A DNA stretch of 16,078 nt, from contig NZ_JZWV01000362.1 in NCBI RefSeq assembly GCF_000966975.1, positions 1 through 16,078 of the forward strand, in the 5' to 3' direction. The position numbers and the translations under genes are program-made. The stretch comes from Streptomyces katrae (lineage in GTDB: Bacteria; Actinomycetota; Actinomycetes; Streptomycetales; Streptomycetaceae). The notes under the pieces are model-generated. The model did no database searches. It was not told the DNA's origin and saw nothing but the letters and a program-made list of their open reading frames with translations. This document shows, one piece after another, positions 1 through 7,620 of the stretch (position 1 is the first letter of the stretch; the number at the start of each line of letters is the position of its first letter).

Positions 1-39
1 AAGGGCGGGTAGGGGACCTCGCCCGCGCAGCGGCAACCG

Positions 40-217
40 CCCGCAGACGGCCACCGAACCCCGGCCAGGGCAACAGTCCACCACCCGCAGACGAGGAACG
101 GACCCCAACCAGGGCCACGGCCCACCACCCGCAGACGAGGGACGGACCCCGACCAGGGCCCGGCGGCCCACCACCCGCAGACCGCGCCCGTACCCCGGCC
201 GGGCCCGGGACCGGTGG
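40..217. repeat. 44-bp tandem repeat, about four copies
   Basis: The anchor CCCGCAGAC occurs at 40, 84 and 128, and CCCGCAGACC at 174, giving periods of 44, 44 and 46 bp. Copies two and three are nearly identical over the whole unit (CCCGCAGACGAGG, then ACGGACCCC, then ACCAGGGCC). Copies one and four are more diverged. The period is out of frame, so the array is most likely non-coding. No spacer-like variable segments are present, so it is not a CRISPR. Confidence 0.75.
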
Positions 218-229
218 CCCGGCCCGGGC
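203..229 (-). terminator. GC-rich hairpin, candidate terminator
   Basis: GCCCGGG (203-209) pairs with CCCGGGC (223-229). Inside, CCGG (211-214) pairs with CCGG (219-222) around a TGGC loop, with one bulged A. There is no T-run, which is usual for streptomycete terminators. It lies downstream of the minus-strand hypothetical gene. Confidence 0.35.
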
Positions 230-231
230 AT

Positions 232-250
232 CGGCGGACGGAGTCCGCCG
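232..250 (-). terminator. 8-bp perfect hairpin, candidate terminator
   Basis: CGGCGGAC (232-239) and GTCCGCCG (243-250) are perfect inverted repeats around a three-base GGA loop. The hairpin begins about 64 bases past the stop codon of the minus-strand hypothetical gene, so it could end the transcript running through proB and that gene. It could also act for a gene beyond the left edge. Confidence 0.4.
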
Positions 251-313
251 CAGCGGCGCGAAGCCGGGGCGCCGAGCCGCGCTAGCGGCGCGTCGGGGAT
301 GGGTGCGGCGCGT

Positions 314-718
314 TCAGTAGGGGTGCACGCCTACCGGGTGGGCCGGGGGTGGGCCGTAGCCCTCGGCCACGCGTTGGTGGTACGTCGTGCGGTCGATGAC
401 CTCCAGGCCGACGATCTCCCAGGGCGGGAGCTGCGCCGTGGAGCGGTGTTCGCCCCAGAGGCGCAGGGCGACGGCCGCGGCGTCGTGGAGGTCGCGGGCC
501 TCCTCCCAGTACCGGATCTCCGCATGGTCGTCGGCATACCGGCTGGTCAGCAGGAAGGGGTGGTCGTGCGCGAGCTGCTCCAGCCCGCGCCGCACCTCCG
601 CCAGCGGCGTCGGTTTGCCCGAGACGCTCAGCGTCACGTGCCAGAGGCGGGACACCGGGCCCGGTTCCTCCCCGCCGGCGCCGTCCCCGGTACCGACGCT
701 GGTCAGCGCTCGTCTCAC
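314..718 (-). CDS. Conserved hypothetical protein next to proB
   Basis: A 134-aa protein of unknown function, encoded 84 bp downstream of proB in the same direction. The GTG start at 718 is chosen because a perfect AGGAGG lies six bases upstream. A second GTG at 655, with GAGGAA nine bases ahead, would give 113 aa starting at SRLWHVTLSVSG and is the main alternative. The protein is soluble, with no signal peptide or membrane segment. The N-terminal 20 residues are Gly-rich and probably disordered. The body has a beta-rich stretch (LWHVTLSVSG), an acidic-aromatic helix-like segment (YADDHAEIRYWEEARDLHDA), a second strand (LPPWEIVGLEVIDR) and a Pro/His-rich tail (GYGPPPAHPVGVHPY). I recall a similar small protein between proB and proA in other streptomycetes, which suggests a conserved but uncharacterised link to that locus. 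No catalytic motif is recognisable. Confidence 0.8.
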   Translation of the reverse strand: MRRALTSVGTGDGAGGEEPGPVSRLWHVTLSVSGKPTPLAEVRRGLEQLAHDHPFLLTSRYADDHAEIRYWEEARDLHDAAAVALRLWGEHRSTAQLPPWEIVGLEVIDRTTYHQRVAEGYGPPPAHPVGVHPY

Positions 719-802
719 CAGCCGCCTCCTGTCTGCGCTACGCGTGTCCGCCTCTCACAGTTGACCAGTCCCCGGGCCGCCGCGCGGTGGTTTTCCCGAA
801 CC

Positions 803-1930
803 TCAGCCCTGCAGCAGGACCAGATCGTCCCGGTGCACGACCTCCCGCTCGTACGCGGGTCCGAGCTCCCGCGCAAGCTCGCGGGTGGAGCGGCCGAGGA
901 GCTGCGGGAGTTCCTTGGCGTCGAAGTTGACCAGGCCCCGGGCGACGGCGGCCCCTTCGGCGGAGCGCAGCTCGACGGGGTCGCCCGCGACGAAGTCGCC
1001 CTCGACGGCCGCGATCCCCGCCGCCAGCAGGGAGCTGCCGCGCTCGGTGACGGCGCGGACGGCACCGTCGTCGAGGACGAGGTGCCCCTGCGGGGTGGAC
1101 GCGTGCTGGAGCCACAGCAGCCGGTCGGCGGAGCGGCGGCCGGTGGGGTGGAAGAGGGTGCCGGTCTCGCGGCCGGCCAGGGCGTCGGCGGCCCTGCTGG
1201 CGGAGGTGAGGACGACGGGGACGCCCGCGGCCGCCGCGATCCGCGCGGCCTCGACCTTGGTGACCATGCCGCCGGTGCCGACGCCCGCCTTGCCGGCGCT
1301 GCCGATGGAGACGTGGGCGATGTCCTCGGGCCCGCGGACCTCCTCGATGCGGGTGGTGCCGGGAAGGGAGGGGTCTCCGTCGTACAGGCCGTCGACGTCG
1401 GAGAGGAGGACGAGGAGGTCGGCGCGGACCAGGTGGGCGACGAGGGCGGCGAGCCGGTCGTTGTCGCCGAAGCGGATCTCGTCGGTGGCGACGGTGTCGT
1501 TCTCGTTGACGACGGGCAGCGCGCCCATGGCCAGGAGCTGGTCCAGGGTGTTGAAGGCGTTGCGGTAGTGCGCGCGCCGGCTGGTGTCGTCGGTGGTCAG
1601 CAGGACCTGGCCGACGCGGACGCCGTAGCGGGCGAAGGAGGCGGTGTAGCGGGCGACGAGCAGGCCCTGTCCGACGCTGGCGGCGGCCTGCTGGCGGGCC
1701 AGGTCCTTGGGGCGGCGGGCCAGGCCGAGCGGGGAGAGCCCGGCGGCGATGGCTCCGGAGGAGACCAGGACGATCTCCTTCTCGCCGCCGCTGCGGGCCT
1801 TGGCCAGTACGTCGACCAGTGCGTCCACCCGGTCGGCGTCGAGTCCGCCCGCCGCGGTGGTGAGGGAGGAGGAGCCGACCTTGACCACGATCCTGCGGGC
1901 GTCCACGACACCCTGCCTAGCCGCTGACAC
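803..1930 (-). CDS. proB: Glutamate 5-kinase (gamma-glutamyl kinase)
   Basis: ProB phosphorylates L-glutamate with ATP to gamma-glutamyl phosphate, the first and normally proline-inhibited step of proline synthesis in the cytoplasm. The GTG at 1930 gives 375 aa, close to the usual 367-380. GAGGGG lies seven bases upstream, and the frame upstream of it reads unrelated sequence. The amino-acid kinase domain shows VVKVGSSSL (residues 15-23), LVSSGAIAAG (55-64), the glutamate-binding NENDTVATDEIRFGDNDRLA (142-161), LLSDVDGLY (175-183) and the ATP-binding GTGGMVTKVEAA (218-229). A C-terminal PUA domain covers about residues 282-365 (GHLVLDDGAVRAVTERGSSL onward). The small hypothetical gene follows by 84 bp. 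Upstream, 82 bp separate it from the gtrA-like gene. A TAGATT at 1977-1982 could be a -10 box but has no good -35 partner. The identification is firm. Confidence 0.97.
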   Translation of the reverse strand: MSAARQGVVDARRIVVKVGSSSLTTAAGGLDADRVDALVDVLAKARSGGEKEIVLVSSGAIAAGLSPLGLARRPKDLARQQAAASVGQGLLVARYTASFARYGVRVGQVLLTTDDTSRRAHYRNAFNTLDQLLAMGALPVVNENDTVATDEIRFGDNDRLAALVAHLVRADLLVLLSDVDGLYDGDPSLPGTTRIEEVRGPEDIAHVSIGSAGKAGVGTGGMVTKVEAARIAAAAGVPVVLTSASRAADALAGRETGTLFHPTGRRSADRLLWLQHASTPQGHLVLDDGAVRAVTERGSSLLAAGIAAVEGDFVAGDPVELRSAEGAAVARGLVNFDAKELPQLLGRSTRELARELGPAYEREVVHRDDLVLLQG

Positions 1931-2012
1931 GTCTTTTCCCCTCGCACACGCACGAAACCGACCAACCAACTGGCTCAATCTACGGGGTCCCGTGCCGCCC
2001 CCGCCCGCCGGT

Positions 2013-2459
2013 TCAGCCCCTGGACGCGGAGCGCTCCTCGGCCCGCTCCGGTTCGGGGGCCGTGACCGCGCCCGTCCCGGGGATGAGGATCTTGCGGGAG
2101 AGGAGGAAGGTGAAGGGGATGGCCACGACGGCGGCGACCAGCGGGGCGATGCGGGTGTCCATGCCCGCCCAGGTCACCAGGGCGTAGAGGCCGGCCGACT
2201 GGATCACGTAGTTGGTGACGTTCGTCAGCGGGAAGAGGAGGAACTTCTTCCAGGTGGGGCGGGTGCGGTAGGTGAAGTAGGTGTTCATGAAGAACGAGCC
2301 GACCATCGACAGCAGGAAGGCCAGGGTGTAGGCGGCGAAGTACGGCAGCCACGGGTGCAGCAGCAGGTAGATGCCGAAGAAGGTGCCGGTGTTGACCCCG
2401 CCCACCAGTGCGAAGCGGAAGACCTGGCCGAGCTGGGCGCGGCGGGTGGGGGTGCTCAT
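2013..2459 (-). CDS. GtrA-family membrane protein, putative lipid-linked sugar flippase partner
   Basis: A 148-aa integral membrane protein of the GtrA/DPMS family. Family members are thought to move polyprenyl-phosphate-linked sugars across the membrane or to anchor the partner synthase. Four hydrophobic segments are visible at about residues 13-34, 37-58, 74-96 and 103-124. The family pattern FRFALVGGVNTG (14-25) opens the first, and SFFMNTYFTYR (55-65) follows the second. The tail is charged and cytoplasmic in character. The ATG at 2459 overlaps the stop codon of the upstream glycosyltransferase as ATGA. No strong ribosome site precedes it, so translational coupling is likely. The longer open frame reaching up to 3512 is a shadow of that glycosyltransferase and is not used. 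The pairing with a GtrB-like enzyme strongly supports the call; the sugar is unknown. Confidence 0.9.
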   Translation of the reverse strand: MSTPTRRAQLGQVFRFALVGGVNTGTFFGIYLLLHPWLPYFAAYTLAFLLSMVGSFFMNTYFTYRTRPTWKKFLLFPLTNVTNYVIQSAGLYALVTWAGMDTRIAPLVAAVVAIPFTFLLSRKILIPGTGAVTAPEPERAEERSASRG

Positions 2460-3433
2460 CGGCCGCCGCGCTCCGCGACGACCGGTTCCGCGGGGGCCGG
2501 GGTCACGGGTGCGCCGTGGGCCTCCTTGACCAGGAAGTGCGGACGGCGCTTGGTCTCGTAGTAGATGCGGCCGATGTACTCGCCGATCAGACCCAGCATG
2601 ATCATCTGCATGCCGCCGATCCCGGCGATCATCGCGATGATCGTGACGTAACCGGGGGCGTCGATGCCGTTGGTGATCGCCATCACCGTGATCCACAGCG
2701 CGTACAGGCCGGTCAGGGCGACGAGCGAGACCCCGAGCCAGATGCCGATGCGCAGCGGCCGGTTGTTGAAGGAGATCAGCCCGTCCATGCCGTAGTTCAG
2801 CAGGGAGGCGAACTTCCACTTGGTCTCGCCGGCCTCGCGCTGGGCGTTCTGGTAGTCGAAGTGGACGGTGTCGAAGCCGATCCAGGAGAAGAGGCCCTTG
2901 GAGAAGCGGTTGTACTCGGGGAGCGCGAGCAGGGCGTCCACGGCGGGCCGGGACAGCAGCCGGAAGTCGCCGACCCCGTCGGTGAGCTCGACGTCGACCC
3001 AGCGGTTGACACCTCGGTAGTAGAGGCGGCTGAGGGCCGAGCGGAGCTTCTTGTCCCCTTCGCGGGTGCGCCGGGCGATGACCTGGTCGTGCCCCTGGCG
3101 GTAGTGCTCCAGCATGGTCGCGATGAGCTCCGGCGGGTGCTGGAGGTCCGCGTCCATGATCACCACGGCGTCGCCGGTGGCCTCGCGCAGCCCGGCGAGC
3201 ATGCCGGCCTCCTTGCCGAAGTTCCGGCTGAAGGAGACGTAGCGGGTCCGGTCGCGGTGCTCGGCGGCGATCTTCCGGAGTTTGCCGAGGGTGCCGTCGC
3301 GGCTGCCGTCGTCCACGTAGCAGACCTCGTACTCGACGGGCAGGGCGTCCAGAACCTTGCGGATCTCCTCGTCGAAGCGGTCGATGACGGCTTCTTCGTT
3401 GTAACAGGGGACAACTACCGACAGCTTGGTCAT
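2456..3433 (-). CDS. GtrB-like GT2 polyprenyl-phosphate glycosyltransferase
   Basis: A 325-aa membrane-anchored glycosyltransferase of the GtrB/ArnC/DPM1-like class. Such enzymes transfer a sugar from a nucleotide sugar to undecaprenyl (or decaprenyl) phosphate on the inner face of the membrane. The GT2 fold shows LSVVVPCYNEE (residues 4-14), YVDDGSRDGT (39-48), the metal-binding DAD (94-96) in VVIMDADLQHPPE, and the acceptor-side patterns GVGDFRLLSR (153-162) and NRFSKGLFSW (175-184). Two membrane helices follow at about 228-252 and 262-288, as in the two-helix bacterial GtrB forms. The ATG at 3433 is preferred because AGGAAG lies five bases upstream. The GTG at 3439 in the same frame would add two residues but abuts that ribosome site. 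The gene is the first of a two-gene unit with the gtrA-like gene, divergent from the GT2-TagF fusion, which suggests wall polymer or surface glycan decoration. Confidence 0.93.
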   Translation of the reverse strand: MTKLSVVVPCYNEEAVIDRFDEEIRKVLDALPVEYEVCYVDDGSRDGTLGKLRKIAAEHRDRTRYVSFSRNFGKEAGMLAGLREATGDAVVIMDADLQHPPELIATMLEHYRQGHDQVIARRTREGDKKLRSALSRLYYRGVNRWVDVELTDGVGDFRLLSRPAVDALLALPEYNRFSKGLFSWIGFDTVHFDYQNAQREAGETKWKFASLLNYGMDGLISFNNRPLRIGIWLGVSLVALTGLYALWITVMAITNGIDAPGYVTIIAMIAGIGGMQMIMLGLIGEYIGRIYYETKRRPHFLVKEAHGAPVTPAPAEPVVAERGGR

Positions 3434-3592
3434 GGGCACTTCCTGCTGGGGTCCGAACGGGTGATTGTCGGCGACCGGACCCGCGACTCACCTCTTCCTT
3501 AGAAGTATGCACGGCGGAGGTCGCCCTGCCCGAGTCGCGTGCGGCACACGGTAGCTTTGACGGGATAAGCGGAATGGAACGAAGGGATCGAG
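3434..3592. promoter_or_regulatory. Divergent intergenic region, candidate promoters and inverted repeat
   Basis: This spacer separates the minus-strand gtrB-like unit from the plus-strand GT2-TagF operon and must hold both promoters unless one unit is read from further away. Candidate -10 boxes are CATACT on the minus strand (3504-3509) and TAGCTT on the plus strand (3552-3557). TTGACG at 3557-3562 resembles a -35 but has no matching -10 at the right distance. CGCGACTC (3482-3489) and GAGTCGCG (3532-3539) form a perfect 8-bp inverted repeat centred 50 bp apart. All elements are weak individually. Confidence 0.35.
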
Positions 3593-6463
3593 GTGCACGT
3601 GCCTGACGTCTCCGTGGTCGTCATCGTCTACAACGACGCAGAGCGTCTGCCGACAGCCGTCCGGTCGGTCTTGGACCAGACCCTGCGCGGGGTCGAAGTC
3701 GTGATCGTGGACGACTGCAGCAAGGACCGGTCCTACGAGGTCGCCCAGGAGCTCGAAGCGGCGAACCCGGGACGGGTCCGCGCCTTCCGGCTGCCCGAGA
3801 ACAGCGGCGGCTGCGGCGCGCCCCGCAACCACGGCATCAAGCAGGCCACCGGCACCTACGTCATGTTCCTGGACAGCGACGACGTCCTGGAGCGCAACGC
3901 CTGCCGCAACATGCTGGCCGCCGCCGAACGCACCGGATCCGACCTGGTCTCGGGCATGTGCGTGCGCGTCCACCTCGACAACCGCTGGGGCAAGACCACC
4001 GAGTGGTACCCGTGGATCTACGCCCGCACCCGCACCCTGGAATCGATCACCGAGTACCCGGACCTGCTGGTCTACGACACCCTCTCCACCAACAAGTGCT
4101 ACCGGCGCTCGTTCCTGCTGGAGCAGGGCCTGGAGTTCCCGGTCGGCATCCACTACGAGGACCTGCTGTTCTCGGCCCAGGCCTATGTCGCGGCCCGCCG
4201 CATCACCCTGATCCCCAACCACGTCTACTACTGGAACGTGGTGGAGAAGGCCGCCGCCAAGTCGATCAGCAACCGGCGCCACGAGATCGCGAACTTCGTC
4301 CACCGGATGGAGATCCACCGCCGGGTCGACGAGCTGCTGGCCGCCAAGGGCCACACCGCCATCAAGACCGCCAAGGACGCCAAGTTCCTCAAGCACGACC
4401 TGGTGCTGCACCTGCGCGACCTGCCGCTGCTGAGCGACGCCTACCGCCAGGAGTTCGCCCGGCTCGCCAACGGCTACCTGGCCGGCATCGACCCGGAGGC
4501 GTACGAGCACGTCACCCACCTCCAGGCCATCTGCGCCTACCTGCTCGGCAAGGAGGACTGGAAGAACCTCCTCGCCGCCGCCGACGCGATGACCAACAAG
4601 GGCCGGCTGTCCTCCCCGCTGGCCGAGCGCGACGGCCGGATCTACTGGTGCGCCGGCCACCTCGACGACGCCGAGGGCCGGCGGATACTGGACGTCACCG
4701 ACCAGGGCTTCCACACCACGCCGCTGCCCTCCCTCATCCTGGGAAACCGCCTGACCTCGTACGAGGACGACGGACGCGGCAAGGTCACCCTCTCCGGCGC
4801 CGTCGTGAACCCCCTGGGCCGGATCGCGGAGGACGCCGAGCTGTCGGCCACCCTGGAGTTCCGGGCCCGGCGGCAGATCGGCGTCCGCTCGTTCAGCTTC
4901 CCCGTGGCAACCGTGCGCCACGCCGGTGACACGATCGAGTGGAGCGCCACCGCCGACGTCGGCGGCACCGTCCGCCCCCTCGGCATCATCGACGCCGTCT
5001 GGGACGTGCGCCTGAAGCTGAAGGCCGGCGGGGACCGGATGACCACCCGCGTCTCCGTCGGCGGGGTCGACCTGGAGTCCGCCGCCCGCCTGCGCGTGCG
5101 CCCGCGCCTGACCCGGCTGGTCTCCGACCGCTTCGAGCCGGAGATGACCAAGAAGGGCAACCTTTCTTACGTCCTGACCGCCGAGGGCCCCGCCGCTGTC
5201 CGCACCCAGTCGCTGATCAGCAGCGCCATGCACGGCAAGGCCGCCGGCGTGGTCAAGCGCAGCCTGCGCCGGGCCCTGAAGGCGCGCCGCAACATCGGCT
5301 CGGGCGAGCAGAAGGTGAAGGTCTACCACGAGGTCTTCTCGAAGCTGCCGGTCAAGAAGGGCACGGTCGTCTTCGAGAGCCACATGGGCAAGCAGTACAG
5401 CGACAGCCCGAAGGCCATCTACGAGGAGCTGGTCCGCCAGAACGCCCCCTTCGAGGCGATCTGGTCCTACGCGGGCGCCAAGCCCACCGGCTTCCCCGAA
5501 GGGGCCACCCTGGTCAAGCGCTGGAGCTGGCAGTACCTGCGGGCGCTGGCCCAGGCCGAGTACTGGGTGGACAATCAGGGCTTCCCGCTGGCGCTGGCCA
5601 AGCGCCCGGGGACCACGTACATCCAGACCTGGCACGGCTCCGCCCTCAAGCGGATGGGCTTCCACGAGCCCCGCACCAAGGCGCAGGGCAAGCCGGCACA
5701 GGACCGCTTCCAGGCGGCGGTGAACCGCTTCGACCACTTCCTGATCCGCTCCGAGCACGACGTCCGCACCCTCGCCAAGGGCTTCCGGCTCCGTGACGAG
5801 GTGCTGCTGCGCACCGGCTACCCGCGCAACGACGCCCTGGTCGAGGCGCACCGGGCCGAGGCGGACAGCGGGGAGCGGGTGCGCGGGCCGCTCGCCGCCG
5901 AGCTGGGCATCGACCCGGACAAGCGGGTGCTGCTGTACGCGCCGACCTTCCGGGCCAACGCGGACGGCGCGGTGGAGGGCTTCGAGTTCCCCTTCGACGT
6001 GGAGGAGTTCGCGGACCGGCTCGGCGACCGCGTCACCCTGCTGGTGCGCACGCACTACCTCAACAGCGTCTCCCTGCCGCCGTCGGTGGCGGGCCGGGTG
6101 ATCGACGTCTCCCGCCACCACGACATCACCCCGCTGCTGGCGCTCGCCGACGGGCTGATCACCGACTACTCGTCCGTGATGTTCGACTACGCGGTGCTGG
6201 ACCGGCCGATGATCTTCTTCGCGTACGACTACGAGAAGTACGCGACGGACATCCGCGGCACCTACTTCGACCTGCTGGACAAGGCCCCGGGCCCGGTGGT
6301 GGCCACCGCGGACGAGCTGATGCAGGCCGTCGCCGCCTTCGACGAGGCCGACGCCAAGTACGCCGAGGCCCGCCGCCGGTTCCTCGCCGAGTTCGGCGAG
6401 TACGACCGCGGGGACGCCGCCCGCCAGATCGTCGAGAAGTTCTTCACCAGGAGCGGCAAGTGA
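3593..6463 (+). CDS. Bifunctional GT2 glycosyltransferase / TagF-like CDP-glycerol glycerophosphotransferase
   Basis: A 956-aa cytoplasmic, peripheral-membrane type protein likely to build a wall glycopolymer. The N-terminal GT2 domain (about residues 5-230) has DVSVVVIVYND, VIVDDCSKD, ENSGGCGAPRN, the metal-binding LDSDD (93-97) and HYEDLLF. A helical region and a beta-rich linker (about 385-510, with GRIAED and AVWDVRLKLK) follow. The C-terminal module (about 595-950) has the CDP-glycerol glycerophosphotransferase signature: VVFESHMGKQYSDSPKAIYE, QTWHGSALKRMG with H681, GYPRND, LLYAPTFR, RTHYL with H821, and ITDYSSVMFDY (856-866). In TagF the equivalent two histidines are catalytic or donor-binding. 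The start is ambiguous: GTG at 3593 (GAAGGG six bases upstream) or GTG at 3599 (GAGGTG ahead, 954 aa). The stop overlaps the GT4 start as GTGA. CDP-glycerol versus CDP-ribitol or another activated polyol cannot be told from sequence alone. Confidence 0.92.
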   Translation: MHVPDVSVVVIVYNDAERLPTAVRSVLDQTLRGVEVVIVDDCSKDRSYEVAQELEAANPGRVRAFRLPENSGGCGAPRNHGIKQATGTYVMFLDSDDVLERNACRNMLAAAERTGSDLVSGMCVRVHLDNRWGKTTEWYPWIYARTRTLESITEYPDLLVYDTLSTNKCYRRSFLLEQGLEFPVGIHYEDLLFSAQAYVAARRITLIPNHVYYWNVVEKAAAKSISNRRHEIANFVHRMEIHRRVDELLAAKGHTAIKTAKDAKFLKHDLVLHLRDLPLLSDAYRQEFARLANGYLAGIDPEAYEHVTHLQAICAYLLGKEDWKNLLAAADAMTNKGRLSSPLAERDGRIYWCAGHLDDAEGRRILDVTDQGFHTTPLPSLILGNRLTSYEDDGRGKVTLSGAVVNPLGRIAEDAELSATLEFRARRQIGVRSFSFPVATVRHAGDTIEWSATADVGGTVRPLGIIDAVWDVRLKLKAGGDRMTTRVSVGGVDLESAARLRVRPRLTRLVSDRFEPEMTKKGNLSYVLTAEGPAAVRTQSLISSAMHGKAAGVVKRSLRRALKARRNIGSGEQKVKVYHEVFSKLPVKKGTVVFESHMGKQYSDSPKAIYEELVRQNAPFEAIWSYAGAKPTGFPEGATLVKRWSWQYLRALAQAEYWVDNQGFPLALAKRPGTTYIQTWHGSALKRMGFHEPRTKAQGKPAQDRFQAAVNRFDHFLIRSEHDVRTLAKGFRLRDEVLLRTGYPRNDALVEAHRAEADSGERVRGPLAAELGIDPDKRVLLYAPTFRANADGAVEGFEFPFDVEEFADRLGDRVTLLVRTHYLNSVSLPPSVAGRVIDVSRHHDITPLLALADGLITDYSSVMFDYAVLDRPMIFFAYDYEKYATDIRGTYFDLLDKAPGPVVATADELMQAVAAFDEADAKYAEARRRFLAEFGEYDRGDAARQIVEKFFTRSGK

Positions 6464-7608
6464 GCCGGGACATCTTCATCGTCTCCAACAGCGTGGACGA
6501 GCTCGGTGGTGTGACCACCTGGTCCCACCAGATGGCCCGGCTCTTCACCGACCGCGGCCACCGCGTGCACATCGTCGGCATCGCCCCCGTGGCCGAGGAG
6601 ATCCGGCAGAAGCTGCCCGCGGACCTCCCGTACGGGATGACCACGCTGTACGTGACCCACCCGCCGAAGGCCCGCCGGCTGCACGGCATCAAGGGCCGCC
6701 TCAACGCCCCCGAACGGCGCCGCCAGGCGGCCCGGCGGGCGCAGATGCGGGCCAAGGCGGAGCAGCTGAGCGAGCTGTTCCGGGCCGCCGGACCGGGCGC
6801 GGTGGTGATCGTCACCCAGGTCTGGGCGATGGAGTGGGTGGCCCTCGCCGACACCAAGGGCCTCTCCGTCATCGGGATGAGCCACGAGTCCTTCGAGGCC
6901 AGTCAGAAGTCCACCCGCGGCGACCGGGTCCGCCGCTGGTACCCGGAGGTCGACCGGCTGCTCGTCCTCACCCCGGAGGACGCCGACCTGTGGATCCGGG
7001 CCGGCATGGAGAACGTCGACAGCATGCCGAACCCGCTGCCGTTCATGCCGGACTCCCCCGCCCCGCGCACGGCGAAGGTCGTCGCGAGCGTCGGCCGCCT
7101 CGCCTTCGAGAAGGGCGTGGACCTGCTCCTCGACGCCTGGGCGGACGCCGCCCCGCGCCACCCCGACTGGACCCTGCGGATCTACGGCGCGGGCGTCGAG
7201 GAGGCCGGCCTGCGGGCGCACTGCACCTCGCTCGGGCTGGACGACTCCGTGGAGTGGATGGGCAGCACCGACGACGTGCTCGGCGCCCTGAGCGGGGCCT
7301 CCGTCTTCGCCCAGGCCTCCCGGGCCGAGGGCTTCCCGATCACCCTGCTGGAGGCGATGGCGGCGGGCCTGCCCGCGGCCGCGTTCGACTGCGCGCCGGG
7401 CGTACGCGAGATCGTGCGGCACGGCGAGGACGGCCTGCTGGCCCGCCTCGGCAACACGATGGAGCTGGCCGGACACCTCGACACCCTGATGTCGGACGCC
7501 GCCACCCGCGACCGGCTCGGCGACGAGGCCTTCCGCAGCGTGCGCCGCTACTCCAGCGCGGAGATCACCGACCGGTGGGAGAAGCTCTTCGACTTCCTGG
7601 AGCGCTGA
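6460..7608 (+). CDS. GT4-family glycosyltransferase
   Basis: A 382-aa retaining GT-B glycosyltransferase of the GT4 class, with no signal peptide or membrane segment. The N-terminal acceptor domain shows the usual glycine loop DELGGVTTW (residues 13-21). The C-terminal nucleotide-sugar domain shows VGRLAFEKGVDLLLDAW (211-227), WTLRIYGAG (237-245) and the EX7E pair E290 and E298 in EGFPITLLEAMAAG, then CAPGVREIVRHGEDGLL. The GTG start at 6460 overlaps the stop of the GT2-TagF gene as GTGA, and AGGAG lies six bases upstream, so the two genes form an operon with coupled translation. A strong terminator follows. A role in adding a sugar to the same polymer or its linkage unit is inferred from context. 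The donor and acceptor are unknown, and similar sequences also occur in polysaccharide clusters. Confidence 0.93.
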   Translation: MSRDIFIVSNSVDELGGVTTWSHQMARLFTDRGHRVHIVGIAPVAEEIRQKLPADLPYGMTTLYVTHPPKARRLHGIKGRLNAPERRRQAARRAQMRAKAEQLSELFRAAGPGAVVIVTQVWAMEWVALADTKGLSVIGMSHESFEASQKSTRGDRVRRWYPEVDRLLVLTPEDADLWIRAGMENVDSMPNPLPFMPDSPAPRTAKVVASVGRLAFEKGVDLLLDAWADAAPRHPDWTLRIYGAGVEEAGLRAHCTSLGLDDSVEWMGSTDDVLGALSGASVFAQASRAEGFPITLLEAMAAGLPAAAFDCAPGVREIVRHGEDGLLARLGNTMELAGHLDTLMSDAATRDRLGDEAFRSVRRYSSAEITDRWEKLFDFLER

Positions 7609-7620
7609 CCCCCTCCCCCG

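Larger units (their letters stand above)
1..313. other. Non-coding stretch left of the hypothetical gene
   Basis: No credible gene is visible. The stretch contains a 44-bp tandem repeat (four copies, the last degenerate) followed by two GC-rich hairpins. The repeat period is not a multiple of three, which argues against coding. In streptomycetes proA commonly lies beyond this side of proB (recalled, not checked), so this may be the spacer between the small hypothetical gene and proA. Confidence 0.6.

Noticed and set aside
40..217. CRISPR-like array
   Set aside because: The units are contiguous with no unique spacers of constant length, and no cas genes are present.
299..1927. 542-aa plus-strand frame over the hypothetical gene and proB
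   Set aside because: It is antisense to the well-supported proB and runs through the intergenic gap. The sequence is Gly/Val/Asp-rich with no recognisable fold.
1977..1982. TAGATT as a proB -10 promoter box
   Set aside because: No acceptable -35 lies 16-19 bp upstream. It is mentioned only as a weak possibility in the proB entry.
2013..3512. Long minus-strand frame that would extend the GtrA protein to 499 aa
   Set aside because: The added N-terminal part is an Arg/Pro-rich shadow of the GtrB-like gene in another frame. The GtrA family begins at the ATG at 2459, which overlaps the upstream stop.
3488..6121. 877-aa open frame antisense to the GT2-TagF gene
   Set aside because: Third-position GC bias keeps opposite frames open. 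The translation is low-complexity Val/Gly/Ala/Asp-rich with no domain pattern, while the plus-strand frame carries clear enzyme motifs.
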